Assembly: GCF_052060015.1 (NCBI RefSeq)
Contig: NZ_JBPODZ010000003.1
Span: forward strand, 62,001-126,000
Length of the DNA stretch: 64,000 nucleotides
DNA from: Arhodomonas sp052060015
GTDB lineage: Bacteria > Pseudomonadota > Gammaproteobacteria > Nitrococcales > Nitrococcaceae
Direction of reading: 5' to 3'
This document shows, in pieces, positions 18,467-27,232 of this stretch (position 1 is its first letter; each line of letters begins with the position of its first letter). A model generated the notes under the pieces. It worked only from the letters and a program-made list of their open reading frames with translations. It was not told the origin of the DNA and searched no databases. A program made the translations under genes and the position numbers.

Positions 18467-18766
18467 TCAGTGGTCGTGGGCGACGATGGGGCCGTCGGTG
18501 AACAGGTATTCCCGGAGATGGCTGTCGAAGTCGGGGTAGTTGCGACGCAGCCATTCCAGGCACATGCAGGCGTGCTCGAGCTCCTCGCGCATGTTGTGCA
18601 GTAGGATCTCGCGCAGGGCCTCGTCTTTGCAGGCGTCGGCCCGCTGGCGGTACCAATCCACCGCTTCGAGCTCCTCCTGCAGGGACACCACCGCCTGGTG
18701 GTGGAGTCGGGTTTCCTCGCTCAGTTCGTTAAGCGGCTCGTGATAGCCGTCGCTTCCCCCTGCCAT
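18467..18766 (-). CDS. Encapsulated-ferritin-like (EncFtn-type) protein
   Basis: 99-residue two-helix ferritin-like protein. The EncFtn signature is visible: EELEAVDWY with E32, W38 and Y39, and EELEH with E62 and H65, the same numbering as the ferroxidase ligands of the Rhodospirillum rubrum protein. Known members form annular decamers that oxidise Fe(II) inside encapsulin shells. Here no encapsulin gene is adjacent, and the C-terminus ends at AHDH without the usual short cargo-loading tail. It may act with a shell encoded elsewhere or act free. The 260 bases downstream hold no gene. Confidence 0.82.
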   Translation of the reverse strand: MAGGSDGYHEPLNELSEETRLHHQAVVSLQEELEAVDWYRQRADACKDEALREILLHNMREELEHACMCLEWLRRNYPDFDSHLREYLFTDGPIVAHDH

Positions 18767-18837
18767 GGGCGTCCTCTCACTGCAGCTGTGTGTCTTCGGT
18801 CGAGATCATGCTAGTACGATCGCCCTGCCGCGGCCAC

Positions 18838-19344
18838 TCAGCCCGAGCGCTGGCTGCCGCCGCTGCGCCGTGCCGGCAGGTGGCCGTCATCGGCGAGCTT
18901 GCTGTGCAGGTTGTGCGCCGAGAGCTTGGTGAGATCCTTGGGGACCTCGATGATCCGAACCTCCCCGCTGAGCTTGCCGTTGATGGCCTGACGGAGGTAA
19001 CCGAGCATGCGCTTCTCGGCGCACAGGACCACCCGCTCGGCGCCGGAGCCGTTCAGCAGATTGTTCAGCTCCTCGGCGATGTCCTTGGCGAAACGGTGCT
19101 CGAGCTCGGCGTCATGATTGTCGCGGTGCTCGTCGTAGGTCTGGCCCTGACCGGAGGCATTGCGGTTGCGGCCGCTGTGGACCTCGGAGTAGACGTGCTC
19201 GTCGTGGGCGCGGTGGCGCGGATTGGTCAGGGAGGGGTGTTCGACGAGGTCGGGCCCACCCTCGAGCTCGGGCACCTCCGCGTGCTCTAGGGTGAAGAAA
19301 CGGGCCCGGGCGCCCTCGGTAGCGACAACGCAGGTTCGAGCCAT
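18838..19344 (-). CDS. Host attachment protein family (baeRF-like) protein
   Basis: 168 residues beginning MARTCVVATEGARARFF, typical of the proteobacterial family named 'protein required for attachment to host cells', an archaeal/eukaryotic release-factor-1-like fold of unclear bacterial function. His/Asp/Arg-rich centre (around residues 45-75) and Ser/Gly/Arg tail. The ATG at 19344 has an AGGAGA ribosome site; the very long ORF reaching 20916 is antisense to asmA and is not real. Confidence 0.82.
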   Translation of the reverse strand: MARTCVVATEGARARFFTLEHAEVPELEGGPDLVEHPSLTNPRHRAHDEHVYSEVHSGRNRNASGQGQTYDEHRDNHDAELEHRFAKDIAEELNNLLNGSGAERVVLCAEKRMLGYLRQAINGKLSGEVRIIEVPKDLTKLSAHNLHSKLADDGHLPARRSGGSQRSG

Positions 19345-19521
19345 GGTGTTCTCCTGTTTGCTCCTGGCTTTGGCGTCCACACTCAGAGATCGGGTTGGTT
19401 TGGCCATCATCAACCCCTGTCCCGAGTATAGGTGCTCATCGCCCGTCGCAAAGCGACGGAACCCGCGGTGGTGCTTACAATGGGGTCGCTGGCGAACAAC
19501 AACGGCAGGGAGTGAGTGCCC

Positions 19522-21681
19522 ATGGCCAAGGTATTGAAATGGCTGCTCATCGTCGTGGTGGGCCTGGTGGTGCTGGTGGCCGCTGCGGTGGCGGCGGTGA
19601 TCACGCTGGTGGACCCGAACGACTACCGCGACGATATCGCCGCCGTGGTGGAGCGCCATACCGGGCGCCCCGTGACCATCGCCGGCGATCTCAGCCTGAG
19701 CTTCTTCCCCCGGTTGGGGGTGGCGGCGGAGGAGGTGTCGCTGGCCGACGCCCCCGGCTTCGGCGAGGAGCCCTTCGTCTCCGTTTCCCGAATGACCCTC
19801 GGGGTGGCGGTGCGGCCCCTGCTCTCCGGTGAGCTGGCCCTGGATACCATCACCCTGGAGGCGCCACGGATCCGGCTGGTGCGGGGTGCGGACGGACGGG
19901 CCAACTGGGAGCAGTTCCCCGTGGCAGGAACCCGCCGCCCCGGCTCGCCCGTTCGTCCCGCCACGCTGGTACCGGTGCAGGGCGGCGATTCCAGCTCGCC
20001 GCTGCCAGCTATTGTCCGGGAGGCCCGACTCGACGGGCTCGAGATCCGTGATGCCCATGTGAGCTACCGCGACGAGGCGGCGGGCACGGCGTTGGACGTG
20101 CAGCCCCTGACGCTCAGCCTCACGGATGTGCGTTTCGGGGCCCCCGTGCCGGTGGAGGCGCAGTGGCAGGCCCGCGTGGCCGATGGCCCGACGGTGGACG
20201 GGAGTCTCAGCGGACGCCTGAGCATCGACGCGGCCCTGCGCACGGCGCGGGCCGAAGGGATGGAGCTTACGGTTACTGCGAGCGGAGCGGACATCCCTGC
20301 TGGCGAGCAGCGCCTGGACGCCGCCTTCGAGGCGGTGGCGGAGCTCACCGATGGTGTGTACCGCGTCCCCGACTTGACAGTGGAGGCCGCCGGCGCACGG
20401 GTGCTCGGCGAGGCGGAGGCGCGTACCAACGCGGAAGGCCTGGTGGTGGCCGCCTCCCTGGAGCTGCCCCGAGTGAGTCCGCGGGAGGTGCTTGCCGAGC
20501 TCGCCATCGAGCCCCCGGAGACCCGCGACCCCGAGGTCCTGCAGCGGCTGGAGGGCAGCGCGGAGCTGCGGCTGCGCGAGGGTGTGCTGCGCATCGAGCC
20601 CCTGTCGCTCACCGTGGATGACACCGAGCTGACCGGCCAGGCCTCGGTGAGCGACTTCGCGACACCGGCGTTCGCCTTCGAGCTCGGTGCCGACACCCTG
20701 GATCTGGATCGCTACCTGCCGCCGGAGGCGGAGGAGGATGCCGCGGGGACCCCCGGCGGGGCAGCGGCCGCGGGGGCCGCGGAGTTGCCGGTGGAGACCC
20801 TGCGGGCGCTCAACCTCGATGGGCGGATCACCGTCGCCGAGCTCAAGGCCTACGGGGTCCGGGCCCGGGAGGTGGAGCTGGTGGTTCGTGCCGCCGACGG
20901 CGAGCTCCGGGTCCATCCCCTCAATGCGTCGCTGTATGGTGGACGCTACCAGGGAGACGTCCGGGTGGACGCCACCGGCGACGAGGCCCGCATTCGAGTG
21001 GACGAGCGCCTCGAGGGGATCAGCGCCGAGCCGATGCTCACCGACCTCATGGGTTTCGAGAAGCTCCTCGGCACGGCGAGCCTGTCGCTGCAGGCGAGCA
21101 CCACCGGCCGGACCACGGACGCCCTGCTGGAGGCCCTGAGCGGGGAGGCCCGGTTTGAGTTCCTGGATGGGGCGGTGAAGGGCATTAACATCGCCCGCAT
21201 GCTCCGGGAAGGGGTGGCTCGGCTGCGCGGGGGGTCGCTGGAGGCCGCCGCGGAGGCGCGGCGCACGGACTTCTCCAGCCTCACCGGCACCATCGACCTG
21301 GATGGTGGCATCGCCCGCAATCTGGATTTCGAGGCCAAGACCCCGCTGCTGCGCATCACCGGCGAGGGCACCGTCAACCTCATTGAGCAGATGGTGGACT
21401 ACGCCCTGACAGTGAACGTGGTGGACACCCTCTCGGGCCAGGGCGGCGAGGAACTGCAGGCCCTGCGCCGGGTGCCGGTGCCGCTGCGTTTCACCGGCTC
21501 GCTAACCGATCCCGACATCAGCCTTGCCGTGGGCGAGGCGCTACGCGGCGTGGCCGAGGAGCGGGTACGCGAAGAGGTGGAGGAGAAGCAGCAGGAGGCC
21601 CGGGAGAAGGTCGAGGAGAAGGTCGGCGAGAAGCTCGAGGAAGAGACGGGCGACCGGCTCAGGAACCTCCTCGGCGAATGA
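19522..21681 (+). CDS. asmA: AsmA family protein
   Basis: 719-residue inner-membrane-anchored protein of the AsmA/TamB-like bridge family implicated in phospholipid and outer-membrane homeostasis. One N-terminal membrane helix (about 7-30) is followed by DPNDYRDDIAAVVERHTGRPV, the AsmA opening, then long beta-rich repeats. A distinctly charged Glu/Lys coiled tail covers about the last 45 residues. A GTG two codons upstream is a possible alternative start. It overlaps mutY by 4 bases (mutY starts at 21678). Confidence 0.9.
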   Translation: MAKVLKWLLIVVVGLVVLVAAAVAAVITLVDPNDYRDDIAAVVERHTGRPVTIAGDLSLSFFPRLGVAAEEVSLADAPGFGEEPFVSVSRMTLGVAVRPLLSGELALDTITLEAPRIRLVRGADGRANWEQFPVAGTRRPGSPVRPATLVPVQGGDSSSPLPAIVREARLDGLEIRDAHVSYRDEAAGTALDVQPLTLSLTDVRFGAPVPVEAQWQARVADGPTVDGSLSGRLSIDAALRTARAEGMELTVTASGADIPAGEQRLDAAFEAVAELTDGVYRVPDLTVEAAGARVLGEAEARTNAEGLVVAASLELPRVSPREVLAELAIEPPETRDPEVLQRLEGSAELRLREGVLRIEPLSLTVDDTELTGQASVSDFATPAFAFELGADTLDLDRYLPPEAEEDAAGTPGGAAAAGAAELPVETLRALNLDGRITVAELKAYGVRAREVELVVRAADGELRVHPLNASLYGGRYQGDVRVDATGDEARIRVDERLEGISAEPMLTDLMGFEKLLGTASLSLQASTTGRTTDALLEALSGEARFEFLDGAVKGINIARMLREGVARLRGGSLEAAAEARRTDFSSLTGTIDLDGGIARNLDFEAKTPLLRITGEGTVNLIEQMVDYALTVNVVDTLSGQGGEELQALRRVPVPLRFTGSLTDPDISLAVGEALRGVAEERVREEVEEKQQEAREKVEEKVGEKLEEETGDRLRNLLGE

Positions 21682-22721
21682 TGGACGAGCTCGCCCGCCG
21701 GGTCATCGACTGGCATGACGCCCACGGCCGCCACGACTTGCCGTGGCAGCGGCCGGCCACCCCCTATCGGGTCTGGGTCTCGGAGGTGATGCTCCAGCAG
21801 ACCCGGGTGGCCACGGTGATCCCCTATTTCCGGCGCTTCATGGAGCGATTCCCGGATGTCCGGGCCCTGGCCGCCGCCGATGTGGACGAGGTGCTCCACC
21901 TCTGGTCCGGGCTCGGCTACTACGCCCGCGGGCGCAACCTCCACCGGGCCGCCCAGGTGCTGGTGGACCATCACGGCGGCGAGTTCCCGGCAACTGTAGA
22001 GGCGGTAGAGGCCTTGCCGGGCATCGGCCGCTCCACGGCCGGCGCCATCCTCTCCCTGGGTCGTGGAGAGCGCCACCCCATCCTCGACGGCAACGTCAAG
22101 CGCGTCCTCGCTCGTTATCACGGCGTCGATGGCTGGCCGGGCCGCAGCCCCGTGGCCCGCGAGCTCTGGGCCCACGCCGAGGCCCATACCCCCCGTGAGC
22201 GGCCCGCGGCGTTCAACCAGGGGATGATGGATTTGGGCGCGATGGTATGCTTGCGTCGGCGGCCCCTGTGCGCCGCCTGCCCCATCGCCGACGGCTGCCA
22301 CGCGCGGGCCCAGGGCTGCCCGGAGGTCTACCCCGGGCGGCGCCCAGCCCGGGAGAAGCCGCTGCGTCGGACCCGCATGATCATCGTCCGCGACGGCCCC
22401 CGCGTGCTGCTGGAGCGCCGGCCGCCGGCGGGGGTATGGGGTGGGTTGTGGGCGCCACCGGAGTGCCCCATCGATGGCGACCCGGCGGCGGAGCTGCAAC
22501 GGCGTTTCGGGCTGGAGGCCGAGCCGGTCGGGGAGGGTCCGAGCTTTCGCCACACGTTCACCCACTTCACCCTCGAGGTGTGGCCGGCCTACCTGCGACC
22601 CGCCGGCGACGCCGCTGTCATGGATGAAGAGGATGGGGTCTGGTATAACCCCGGCACCGGTGACCGGCGGGGCCTGCCCGCCCCGGTCAGTCGCCTTCTC
22701 AGCGCCCTGGAGGAGCCATGA
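21678..22721 (+). CDS. mutY: A/G-specific adenine glycosylase MutY
   Basis: 347-residue base-excision repair enzyme that removes A opposite 8-oxoG. Catalytic E36 (VSEVMLQQT) and D137 (ILDGNVKR), [4Fe-4S] cysteines C191, C198, C201 and C207, and a C-terminal NUDIX-like domain (about 230-345) for 8-oxoG recognition. Start overlaps the asmA stop and the stop overlaps yggX; the asmA-mutY-yggX order is common in gammaproteobacteria. MutM, its GO-system partner, is encoded at 35549. Confidence 0.97.
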   Translation: MMDELARRVIDWHDAHGRHDLPWQRPATPYRVWVSEVMLQQTRVATVIPYFRRFMERFPDVRALAAADVDEVLHLWSGLGYYARGRNLHRAAQVLVDHHGGEFPATVEAVEALPGIGRSTAGAILSLGRGERHPILDGNVKRVLARYHGVDGWPGRSPVARELWAHAEAHTPRERPAAFNQGMMDLGAMVCLRRRPLCAACPIADGCHARAQGCPEVYPGRRPAREKPLRRTRMIIVRDGPRVLLERRPPAGVWGGLWAPPECPIDGDPAAELQRRFGLEAEPVGEGPSFRHTFTHFTLEVWPAYLRPAGDAAVMDEEDGVWYNPGTGDRRGLPAPVSRLLSALEEP

Positions 22722-22987
22722 GCCGCACCGTGCACTGCGTCAAGCTCGGCCGCGAGGCCGAGGGCCTGAACCGGCAGCCCTACCCCGGCGAGCTCGGCAA
22801 ACGCATCTACGAGCAGGTCTCCAAGGAGGCCTGGCAGATGTGGTTGCAGCACCAGACCATGCTGATCAACGAGTATCGACTTTCGCCCATGGATCCGAAG
22901 GCCCGGGAGTTCCTGGAGAAGGAGATGGAGAAATTCTTCTTCGGCGAGGGCTCGGCGCCGCCGCCGGACTATCAGCCGGACGCCTGA
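22718..22987 (+). CDS. yggX: Fe(2+)-trafficking protein YggX
   Basis: 89 residues, MSRTVHCVKLGREAEGLNRQ opening with the conserved Cys7, and the family-typical EAWQMWLQHQTMLINEYRL. Contributes to oxidative protection of Fe-S enzymes, fitting its coupling to mutY. Overlaps mutY by 4 bases. Confidence 0.96.
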   Translation: MSRTVHCVKLGREAEGLNRQPYPGELGKRIYEQVSKEAWQMWLQHQTMLINEYRLSPMDPKAREFLEKEMEKFFFGEGSAPPPDYQPDA

Positions 22988-22996
22988 CAGCCGTCC

Positions 22997-23998
22997 ATGC
23001 TCGACTATCCTTTCCCGCGGCCGGCCCACGGGGAACCGACGGAGGTGGCCGCCGGCGTGCGCTGGCTGCGCATGCCCCTGCCCTTCGCCTTGGACCATAT
23101 CAACCTGTGGCTGCTCGAGGGCGCCGGCGAGCGGGTCTTGGTGGATACTGGCGTCGCCAGCGACCGCTGCCGCAGTCACTGGGAGGCGCTGCTGCCGCGG
23201 TGGGCGCCGACGCAGATCCTGGTCACCCATTTCCATCCCGACCACCTCGGGCTGGCGCGCTGGCTGCAGTCGCGTTCCGGCGCCCCGGTATGGATGACCC
23301 GCCACGAGTTCGCGGCAGCGGACCGGCTCATGGGGCTGGATGACGAGACCGCCGGGGCCGGTATCGCTGGATTCTTCCGTCTCCATGGCCTCGATGAGGA
23401 GCGGGCACAGCGTCTGCAACGGCGTGGCAACACCTATCGCCCGCTGGTGGACGGCATCCCGGAAGTGGCGCGCTTCCCCGGCGAGGGCGAGCGGTTGGCG
23501 CTGGCCGGCGGGGAATGGCGGGTGATCATCGGCCGCGGCCATGCCCCCGAGCACGCGTGCCTGTTCCGTGAACGCGATGCGGTGCTGATCTCCGGCGATC
23601 AGCTGCTGCCGCGTATCTCCAGCAACGTGAGCGTGCCGCCCCACACGCCGGACGCCGATCCCCTGGCGGAGTTCCTCGCGGCACTGGACCGGCTCGACGG
23701 GCTCCCCGCCGAAACGCTTGTGCTGCCCTCCCACGGTCGACCATTCCGCGGACTGCATCGGCGAACTGCGCAGCTGCGCGCTCATCACGCCGAGCATCTG
23801 GAGCACCTTGGCGACGCGGCCCGGAGCCAGCCGTTGAACGCGGCGAGTGCGCTGCCGCTGTTGTTCGACCGCGAGCTCGATGCCCACAGCCTGTTCTTCG
23901 CCATGGGCGAGGCCATCGCCCATCTCAACCATCTCTGGCACGCGGACGTGCTGGAGCGCCGGTGCCGCGACGGGGTGCTGGAGTTCGCCGCCCCTTGA
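22997..23998 (+). CDS. Metallo-beta-lactamase-fold hydrolase
   Basis: 333 residues. The metal-binding motif THFHPDH (H78, H80, D82, H83) and further ligands (GHAPEHACL, LPSHG) identify a glyoxalase-II/lactamase-like hydrolase with a C-terminal winged-helix extension (after about 250). Physiological substrate unknown. Nine bases after yggX, so probably co-transcribed. The predicted tRNA-Phe promoter overlaps its stop codon. Confidence 0.85.
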   Translation: MLDYPFPRPAHGEPTEVAAGVRWLRMPLPFALDHINLWLLEGAGERVLVDTGVASDRCRSHWEALLPRWAPTQILVTHFHPDHLGLARWLQSRSGAPVWMTRHEFAAADRLMGLDDETAGAGIAGFFRLHGLDEERAQRLQRRGNTYRPLVDGIPEVARFPGEGERLALAGGEWRVIIGRGHAPEHACLFRERDAVLISGDQLLPRISSNVSVPPHTPDADPLAEFLAALDRLDGLPAETLVLPSHGRPFRGLHRRTAQLRAHHAEHLEHLGDAARSQPLNAASALPLLFDRELDAHSLFFAMGEAIAHLNHLWHADVLERRCRDGVLEFAAP

Positions 23999-24023
23999 CC
24001 CGGGACCGGGAATTCGGTTGAAT
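23995..24023 (+). promoter_or_regulatory. Predicted tRNA-Phe promoter
   Basis: TTGACC (23995-24000), 17-bp spacer, TTGAAT (24018-24023), 12 bases before the tRNA. The weak -10 lowers confidence. Confidence 0.4.
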
Positions 24024-24035
24024 ACCGAGCCTCGA

Positions 24036-24111
24036 GGCCAGGTAGCTCAGTCGGTAGAGCAGGGGATTGAAAATCCCCGTGTCGGGAGTTCGATTCTCTC
24101 CCTGGCCACCA
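24036..24111 (+). tRNA. tRNA-Phe (GAA)
   Basis: 76 nt including an encoded CCA. Acceptor GGCCAGG pairs with CCTGGCC; D-arm TAGCTCAGTCGGTAGAGCA; anticodon stem GGGGA/TCCCC with loop TTGAAAA giving anticodon GAA; T-arm with GTTCGATTC. The sequence downstream is a decayed mobile island, consistent with use as an integration site. Confidence 0.97.
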
Positions 24112-24201
24112 TAAAATCAGGTCGTTGCGCGACCCGGCGTGACTGCCGATTCCCGACAAGTCACAGACCTTCCTCCGTTTTCGCCATAGGAGGAAGGCAC
24201 T

Positions 24202-24495
24202 ATGTCTGTCGAAACCATCTCCCACATCCTCAGCCGAGCCACGAAGCCCGCCCGTGGCCACGAGCCCATTGACCCTGGGGTGAGGCCAACGAACGTCACT
24301 GATTGGTGCGCCCACTACAGCTACGACCCCGCTAGCGAGTACGCATCCCCCGCCTCTCTCCGCCTCAGCCGTCATCCTCATCGGAAAGCGAAAGCTGCCC
24401 GACATGCAGCCCGAGCGCTTCGGCAATACGCTTCAGCGACGAATGCCGCAGCGAGGCATCCGCGGCCTCCCATTGCGCTACACGCCCCTGTGTGA
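24202..24495 (+). CDS. Possible short hypothetical protein after tRNA-Phe
   Basis: 97-codon ORF with a strong AGGAGG ribosome site 8 bases before the ATG. I recognise no domain. The second half runs antisense through the 3' end of the antitoxin gene, so either only the first about 55 codons are meaningful or this is the truncated start of an island gene. The rest of 24112-24364 shows no other feature. Confidence 0.3.
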   Translation: MSVETISHILSRATKPARGHEPIDPGVRPTNVTDWCAHYSYDPASEYASPASLRLSRHPHRKAKAARHAARALRQYASATNAAARHPRPPIALHAPV

Positions 24496-24721
24496 CGCCC
24501 ATGCGCTCCGCCACCTCCATCTGCGTGAGTCCGAGGTATTCACGCCAGGCGCGGGGAAGCGACACCCCATCGAGAAGGTGGCGGCTGACCACCTCATGGG
24601 GGATCGTCAGGGCATCCGTCTCGCCGGCCCGCTCCACCAGGGCGGTGAACTGCTCCAGCGGGACCACAGCGAAACGGTGCCCTTCGCGCTCGTCGATGCG
24701 GTAATCAATATGTGCGCTCAT
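24365..24721 (-). CDS. Type II antitoxin, XRE-family helix-turn-helix
   Basis: 118 residues with a C-terminal HTH_3 domain (about 55-112; LGLTQMEVAERMGVTQGRVAQWE) and an N-terminal part that probably contacts the toxin. It is downstream of the RelE-like toxin gene and overlaps it by 17 bases. Expected to neutralise the toxin and repress the pair. Confidence 0.85.
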   Translation of the reverse strand: MSAHIDYRIDEREGHRFAVVPLEQFTALVERAGETDALTIPHEVVSRHLLDGVSLPRAWREYLGLTQMEVAERMGVTQGRVAQWEAADASLRHSSLKRIAEALGLHVGQLSLSDEDDG

Positions 24722-24971
24722 CCCGTTTCCTCACTCGCTCCACCGAGACCACTTCCAAGCTGTCCTCCACGTCGAACAGCACCCGGTAACGCCCTACGCG
24801 CAGCCGATATTGGTGCGTATGACCTTTCAGGGCCTTTACGTCCACGGTTCCCCGGCACGCCGGCCAATCGGCCAGAGTACCGACCGCTGTGACCACTCGG
24901 CGCCGATCCGCTGCATCGAGGTGGGCAGCGTCCTTCGTGGCTCGTCGAGTCCATTCGATGCGATAAGTCAT
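24705..24971 (-). CDS. Type II toxin, RelE/ParE superfamily
   Basis: 88 residues with the RelE fold pattern: MTYRIEWTRRATKDAAHLD opening, a central GHTHQYRLRVGRYRVLFDVED segment (about 49-70) and a C-terminal VERVRKRDERTY basic tail that carries the usual ribonuclease-type residues. Toxin-first order as in HigBA-like systems. Lies in the decayed island downstream of tRNA-Phe and appears intact. Confidence 0.87.
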   Translation of the reverse strand: MTYRIEWTRRATKDAAHLDAADRRRVVTAVGTLADWPACRGTVDVKALKGHTHQYRLRVGRYRVLFDVEDSLEVVSVERVRKRDERTY

Positions 24972-25003
24972 TAGTCTTTATTAGAGTAGCTGATTGCGAC
25001 GAA

Positions 25004-25348
25004 TCACGCCATGCCGCTCGGGCTGCTGAAGGCGACTACGTTGTCATCGACAGGCTTGCCCTCGACGATCCCTAACAACCGCCGCTCCCACGCCTCCAGG
25101 GCGGTGCGCTTCTCCCGGTCGTAGCGGTGCAGGTCATAGACGGCGGCGATGCCCTTGCGGGTATGTCCGATCGTCACCTCGGCGAAGACCTCATCGATGC
25201 CCATGGCGGCCAGCCCCGTGCTGGCTGTGCGGCGCAGATCATGAGGCGCCCAGCGCCCCCAGGTCTCCGCGTTCCGGTTCTCCAAGGCGTCCGCATAGCG
25301 GCTCGCGGCGCGGGAGAGCGCCAGGCTCGTGAGGGCGCCCCAGGGCGG
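25004..25348 (-). pseudogene. Tyrosine-recombinase (integrase) C-terminal remnant
   Basis: About 115 codons remain of a P4-type integrase, normally about 400. The catalytic motif PHDLRRTAS (Arg), the IGHT box (His) and the VYDLHRY tyrosine region are visible. Recognisable sequence continues upstream of the nearest start (a TTG at 25285) through ALTSLALSRAASRYADAL to an in-frame stop at 25349-25351, so the N-terminal two thirds is missing. It presumably once mobilised an element integrated at the tRNA-Phe gene. Confidence 0.8.
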
Positions 25349-25698
25349 TCACCGGAGGGCGCAATGGCGCGTTCTGCGCGAGGCCCCAACGTAGCGTAGG
25401 TGGTGGCGCTGGTGGTCTACCGGGTACTGTGCGTGCGGTTGAAGACCCATCACCCACCGAGGGTGAACAGCGTCGAACGGTTGCCGGAGACCCCGGAGAC
25501 CATGAAGCTGCACCGGCTCACCCTCGATGGGGAGGGCATCCAGGGGATCTCCATGGATGCCGCCCAGCGTGATTTACTCAAGAGCCTGGAGGTGGCATCG
25601 CCGCGACGCGATACCCTGTAGTTGTGCCAACTCGCAACTCGACCGCCCGGACCTCAATAACTTATGCGCGCGGCTGATGAGCTTTGGGGGGAAGATCC
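25349..25698. other. Non-coding or decayed stretch within the island
   Basis: 350 bases between the integrase remnant and the next ORF. An open plus-strand frame runs 25400-25621; its last part (from the ATG at 25502, 39 codons) could be a gene fragment, but I recognise no family and see no convincing ribosome site. Confidence 0.4.
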
Positions 25699-26097
25699 AT
25701 GCAAACTAAATTGCCTCACATGAAAACCCTTGTGAGCTGCTGCCTGTTCACTCCGGCAACGGCCCGTGCCTTCGAACCGGCCATCGGTTTCGGATCGATC
25801 TGGCTCCTCGGCCTGATCGCTGCCGCACCGGGGCTGCCGCTCGCCGCCATCGCGCTTCGGCAAATACTCCCGCGCCTCCGCGACTTCCTCCTCGTCCTGG
25901 GCCTATGGATCGCGCTCGCGCCGCCAGCCGCGATTTTTACCGTCAACCTGATCTCGCCCGGCATACTCGGGCAGACCCATAATCACCCCGGCTGGGAGCT
26001 GTTTCTCCGCATCTGGGTGATCGGCAGCCTGGTTCCGTGGATTCCTGCATGGCTGTGGCGCCGGAAAGCCAATGCCCGCCGGGGTGGGGCGCGATGA
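25699..26097 (+). CDS. Small hypothetical membrane protein
   Basis: 132 residues: a signal-peptide-like start, then about three hydrophobic segments (around 30-50, 60-85 and 100-120) and a basic C-terminus. The ATG at 25699 has a GGGGG ribosome site 7 bases upstream. No family recognised. It lies inside the island and could be cargo. Confidence 0.5.
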   Translation: MQTKLPHMKTLVSCCLFTPATARAFEPAIGFGSIWLLGLIAAAPGLPLAAIALRQILPRLRDFLLVLGLWIALAPPAAIFTVNLISPGILGQTHNHPGWELFLRIWVIGSLVPWIPAWLWRRKANARRGGAR

Positions 26098-26230
26098 CAG
26101 CAAGCCGTCCAGGACCGATCTGCCTCTCTCGGGTCCTGGAGTTGATCGGCTTCGTTGGACGTCCGAGCTTTGTGAAGCAATTGGAGTCCACGATGCCAGT
26201 ATCCCGACCCCCCCATACCCCGCAGCCTTC

Positions 26231-26380
26231 CGGCGCCCAATAGCGGATGTGCTGGAGCGGGAGTTCGCCGCCGAGCGCCGCGATGAGGTGCATGTCGCTG
26301 ATATCACCGCTATTCCGACCTGTGCCGGGTCCCAGTATCTCGCCGTCGGGATCGTCAACGATCGAGAGGATGCTCACCAA
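26231..26380 (+). pseudogene. IS3-family transposase (OrfB) remnant
   Basis: The frame reads RRPIADVLEREFAAERRDE, VHVADITAIPT and YLAVGIV, matching the start of the integrase-core domain of IS3-type OrfB (usually RDFxAxxPNQxWVxDITYIPT...YLAVV). The first catalytic Asp region is kept but the conserved Trp/Tyr positions are altered and the remainder of the gene is gone. Ends of the element are not identifiable. The rest of 26098-26522 shows no other gene. Confidence 0.65.
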
Positions 26381-26522
26381 CCCGGAGATTCCCGCGAAAG
26401 CCTGAAACCGTCCACCAGAGCAGAGTGACTCCATCGCGCCACGCCGCTACCGGGATACTGAAGCAAGCCGGCCAGGACGAGGCATTCTAGGGTGTCGGCG
26501 GACCAGGCTCTTTCGTCAGGCC

Positions 26523-27113
26523 TCAATCGGCACGTCGGGCCACTACCTGCACCACGTGGCCCGGGCCGGTGTGGTAGCGGCCTTCGCGGATCTCGCGTTC
26601 GCGTTCCCGGGCGATATCGAACGTCAGCCCTTCCAGCTCCGCCTCCAGCGATGACAGCTCCATCATCATCTCCGCCACCGGTGGGCCGCCGGTGCGGTAT
26701 TCCAGCTGCCGTGGCGTGTAGGCCTCGAGGAGGAACACGCCGCCAGGCTTCAGGCCCGCGACGACCTGCCGGTGGACGCGCCGACGGATCTTCGGCGGCG
26801 TGTGGGCGAAAATGGAGACGATGCCCGCCCATTTGCCCGGAGCGATGTGGTAGTCGGCCAGATCGGCATGCTCGCAGCGGATGGCCACGCCTTGCGTCTC
26901 GGCCAGCCGTGCGGCCTTTTCCAGCCCCACCGCCGAGGCGTCCACGGCGGTGACTCCATGGCCGCGACTCGCCAGCCAGACCGCGTTTCGACCCTCGCCC
27001 TCGGCGAGGCAGAGCACCGGTCCCGGTGGAATCCTCCAGCCCTGCTCCACCAGGAAGTCATTTGGTGCTTCCCCGTAGGCGTAGTCCTCGGTTGCGTAGC
27101 GCTCGTCCCACAT
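26523..27113 (-). CDS. Class I SAM-dependent methyltransferase
   Basis: 196 residues. SAM-binding motif I VLCLAEGEGRNAVWLA (about 33-48) and acidic motif II AVDASAVG are clear. Resembles the TehB/thiopurine-methyltransferase-like group often annotated as tellurite-resistance or general methyltransferases; the substrate cannot be read from sequence. The start MWDERYATEDYAYGEAPNDF is the usual N-terminus, so the longer upstream extension was dropped. Confidence 0.85.
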   Translation of the reverse strand: MWDERYATEDYAYGEAPNDFLVEQGWRIPPGPVLCLAEGEGRNAVWLASRGHGVTAVDASAVGLEKAARLAETQGVAIRCEHADLADYHIAPGKWAGIVSIFAHTPPKIRRRVHRQVVAGLKPGGVFLLEAYTPRQLEYRTGGPPVAEMMMELSSLEAELEGLTFDIAREREREIREGRYHTGPGHVVQVVARRAD

Positions 27114-27232
27114 GGCCGATTCCCTGTTCGTCTCTGGTTGCGCCCCTCTTGAGGATCGCTGTCCTGGAAAGTTCCCGGCGGCGCGCGAGCCGGTCGCCCT
27201 TGTGTGAATACGCGGCGTCATCTACAGTAGCG

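Noticed and set aside
19345..20916. Very long N-terminal extension of the host-attachment-family protein
   Set aside because: It runs antisense through asmA; the ATG at 19344 has its own ribosome site and gives the normal family length.
24036..27000. Attachment-site repeat of the tRNA-Phe 3' end
   Set aside because: I looked for a second copy of the sequence around CTCTCCCTGGCCACC downstream and did not find one by eye.
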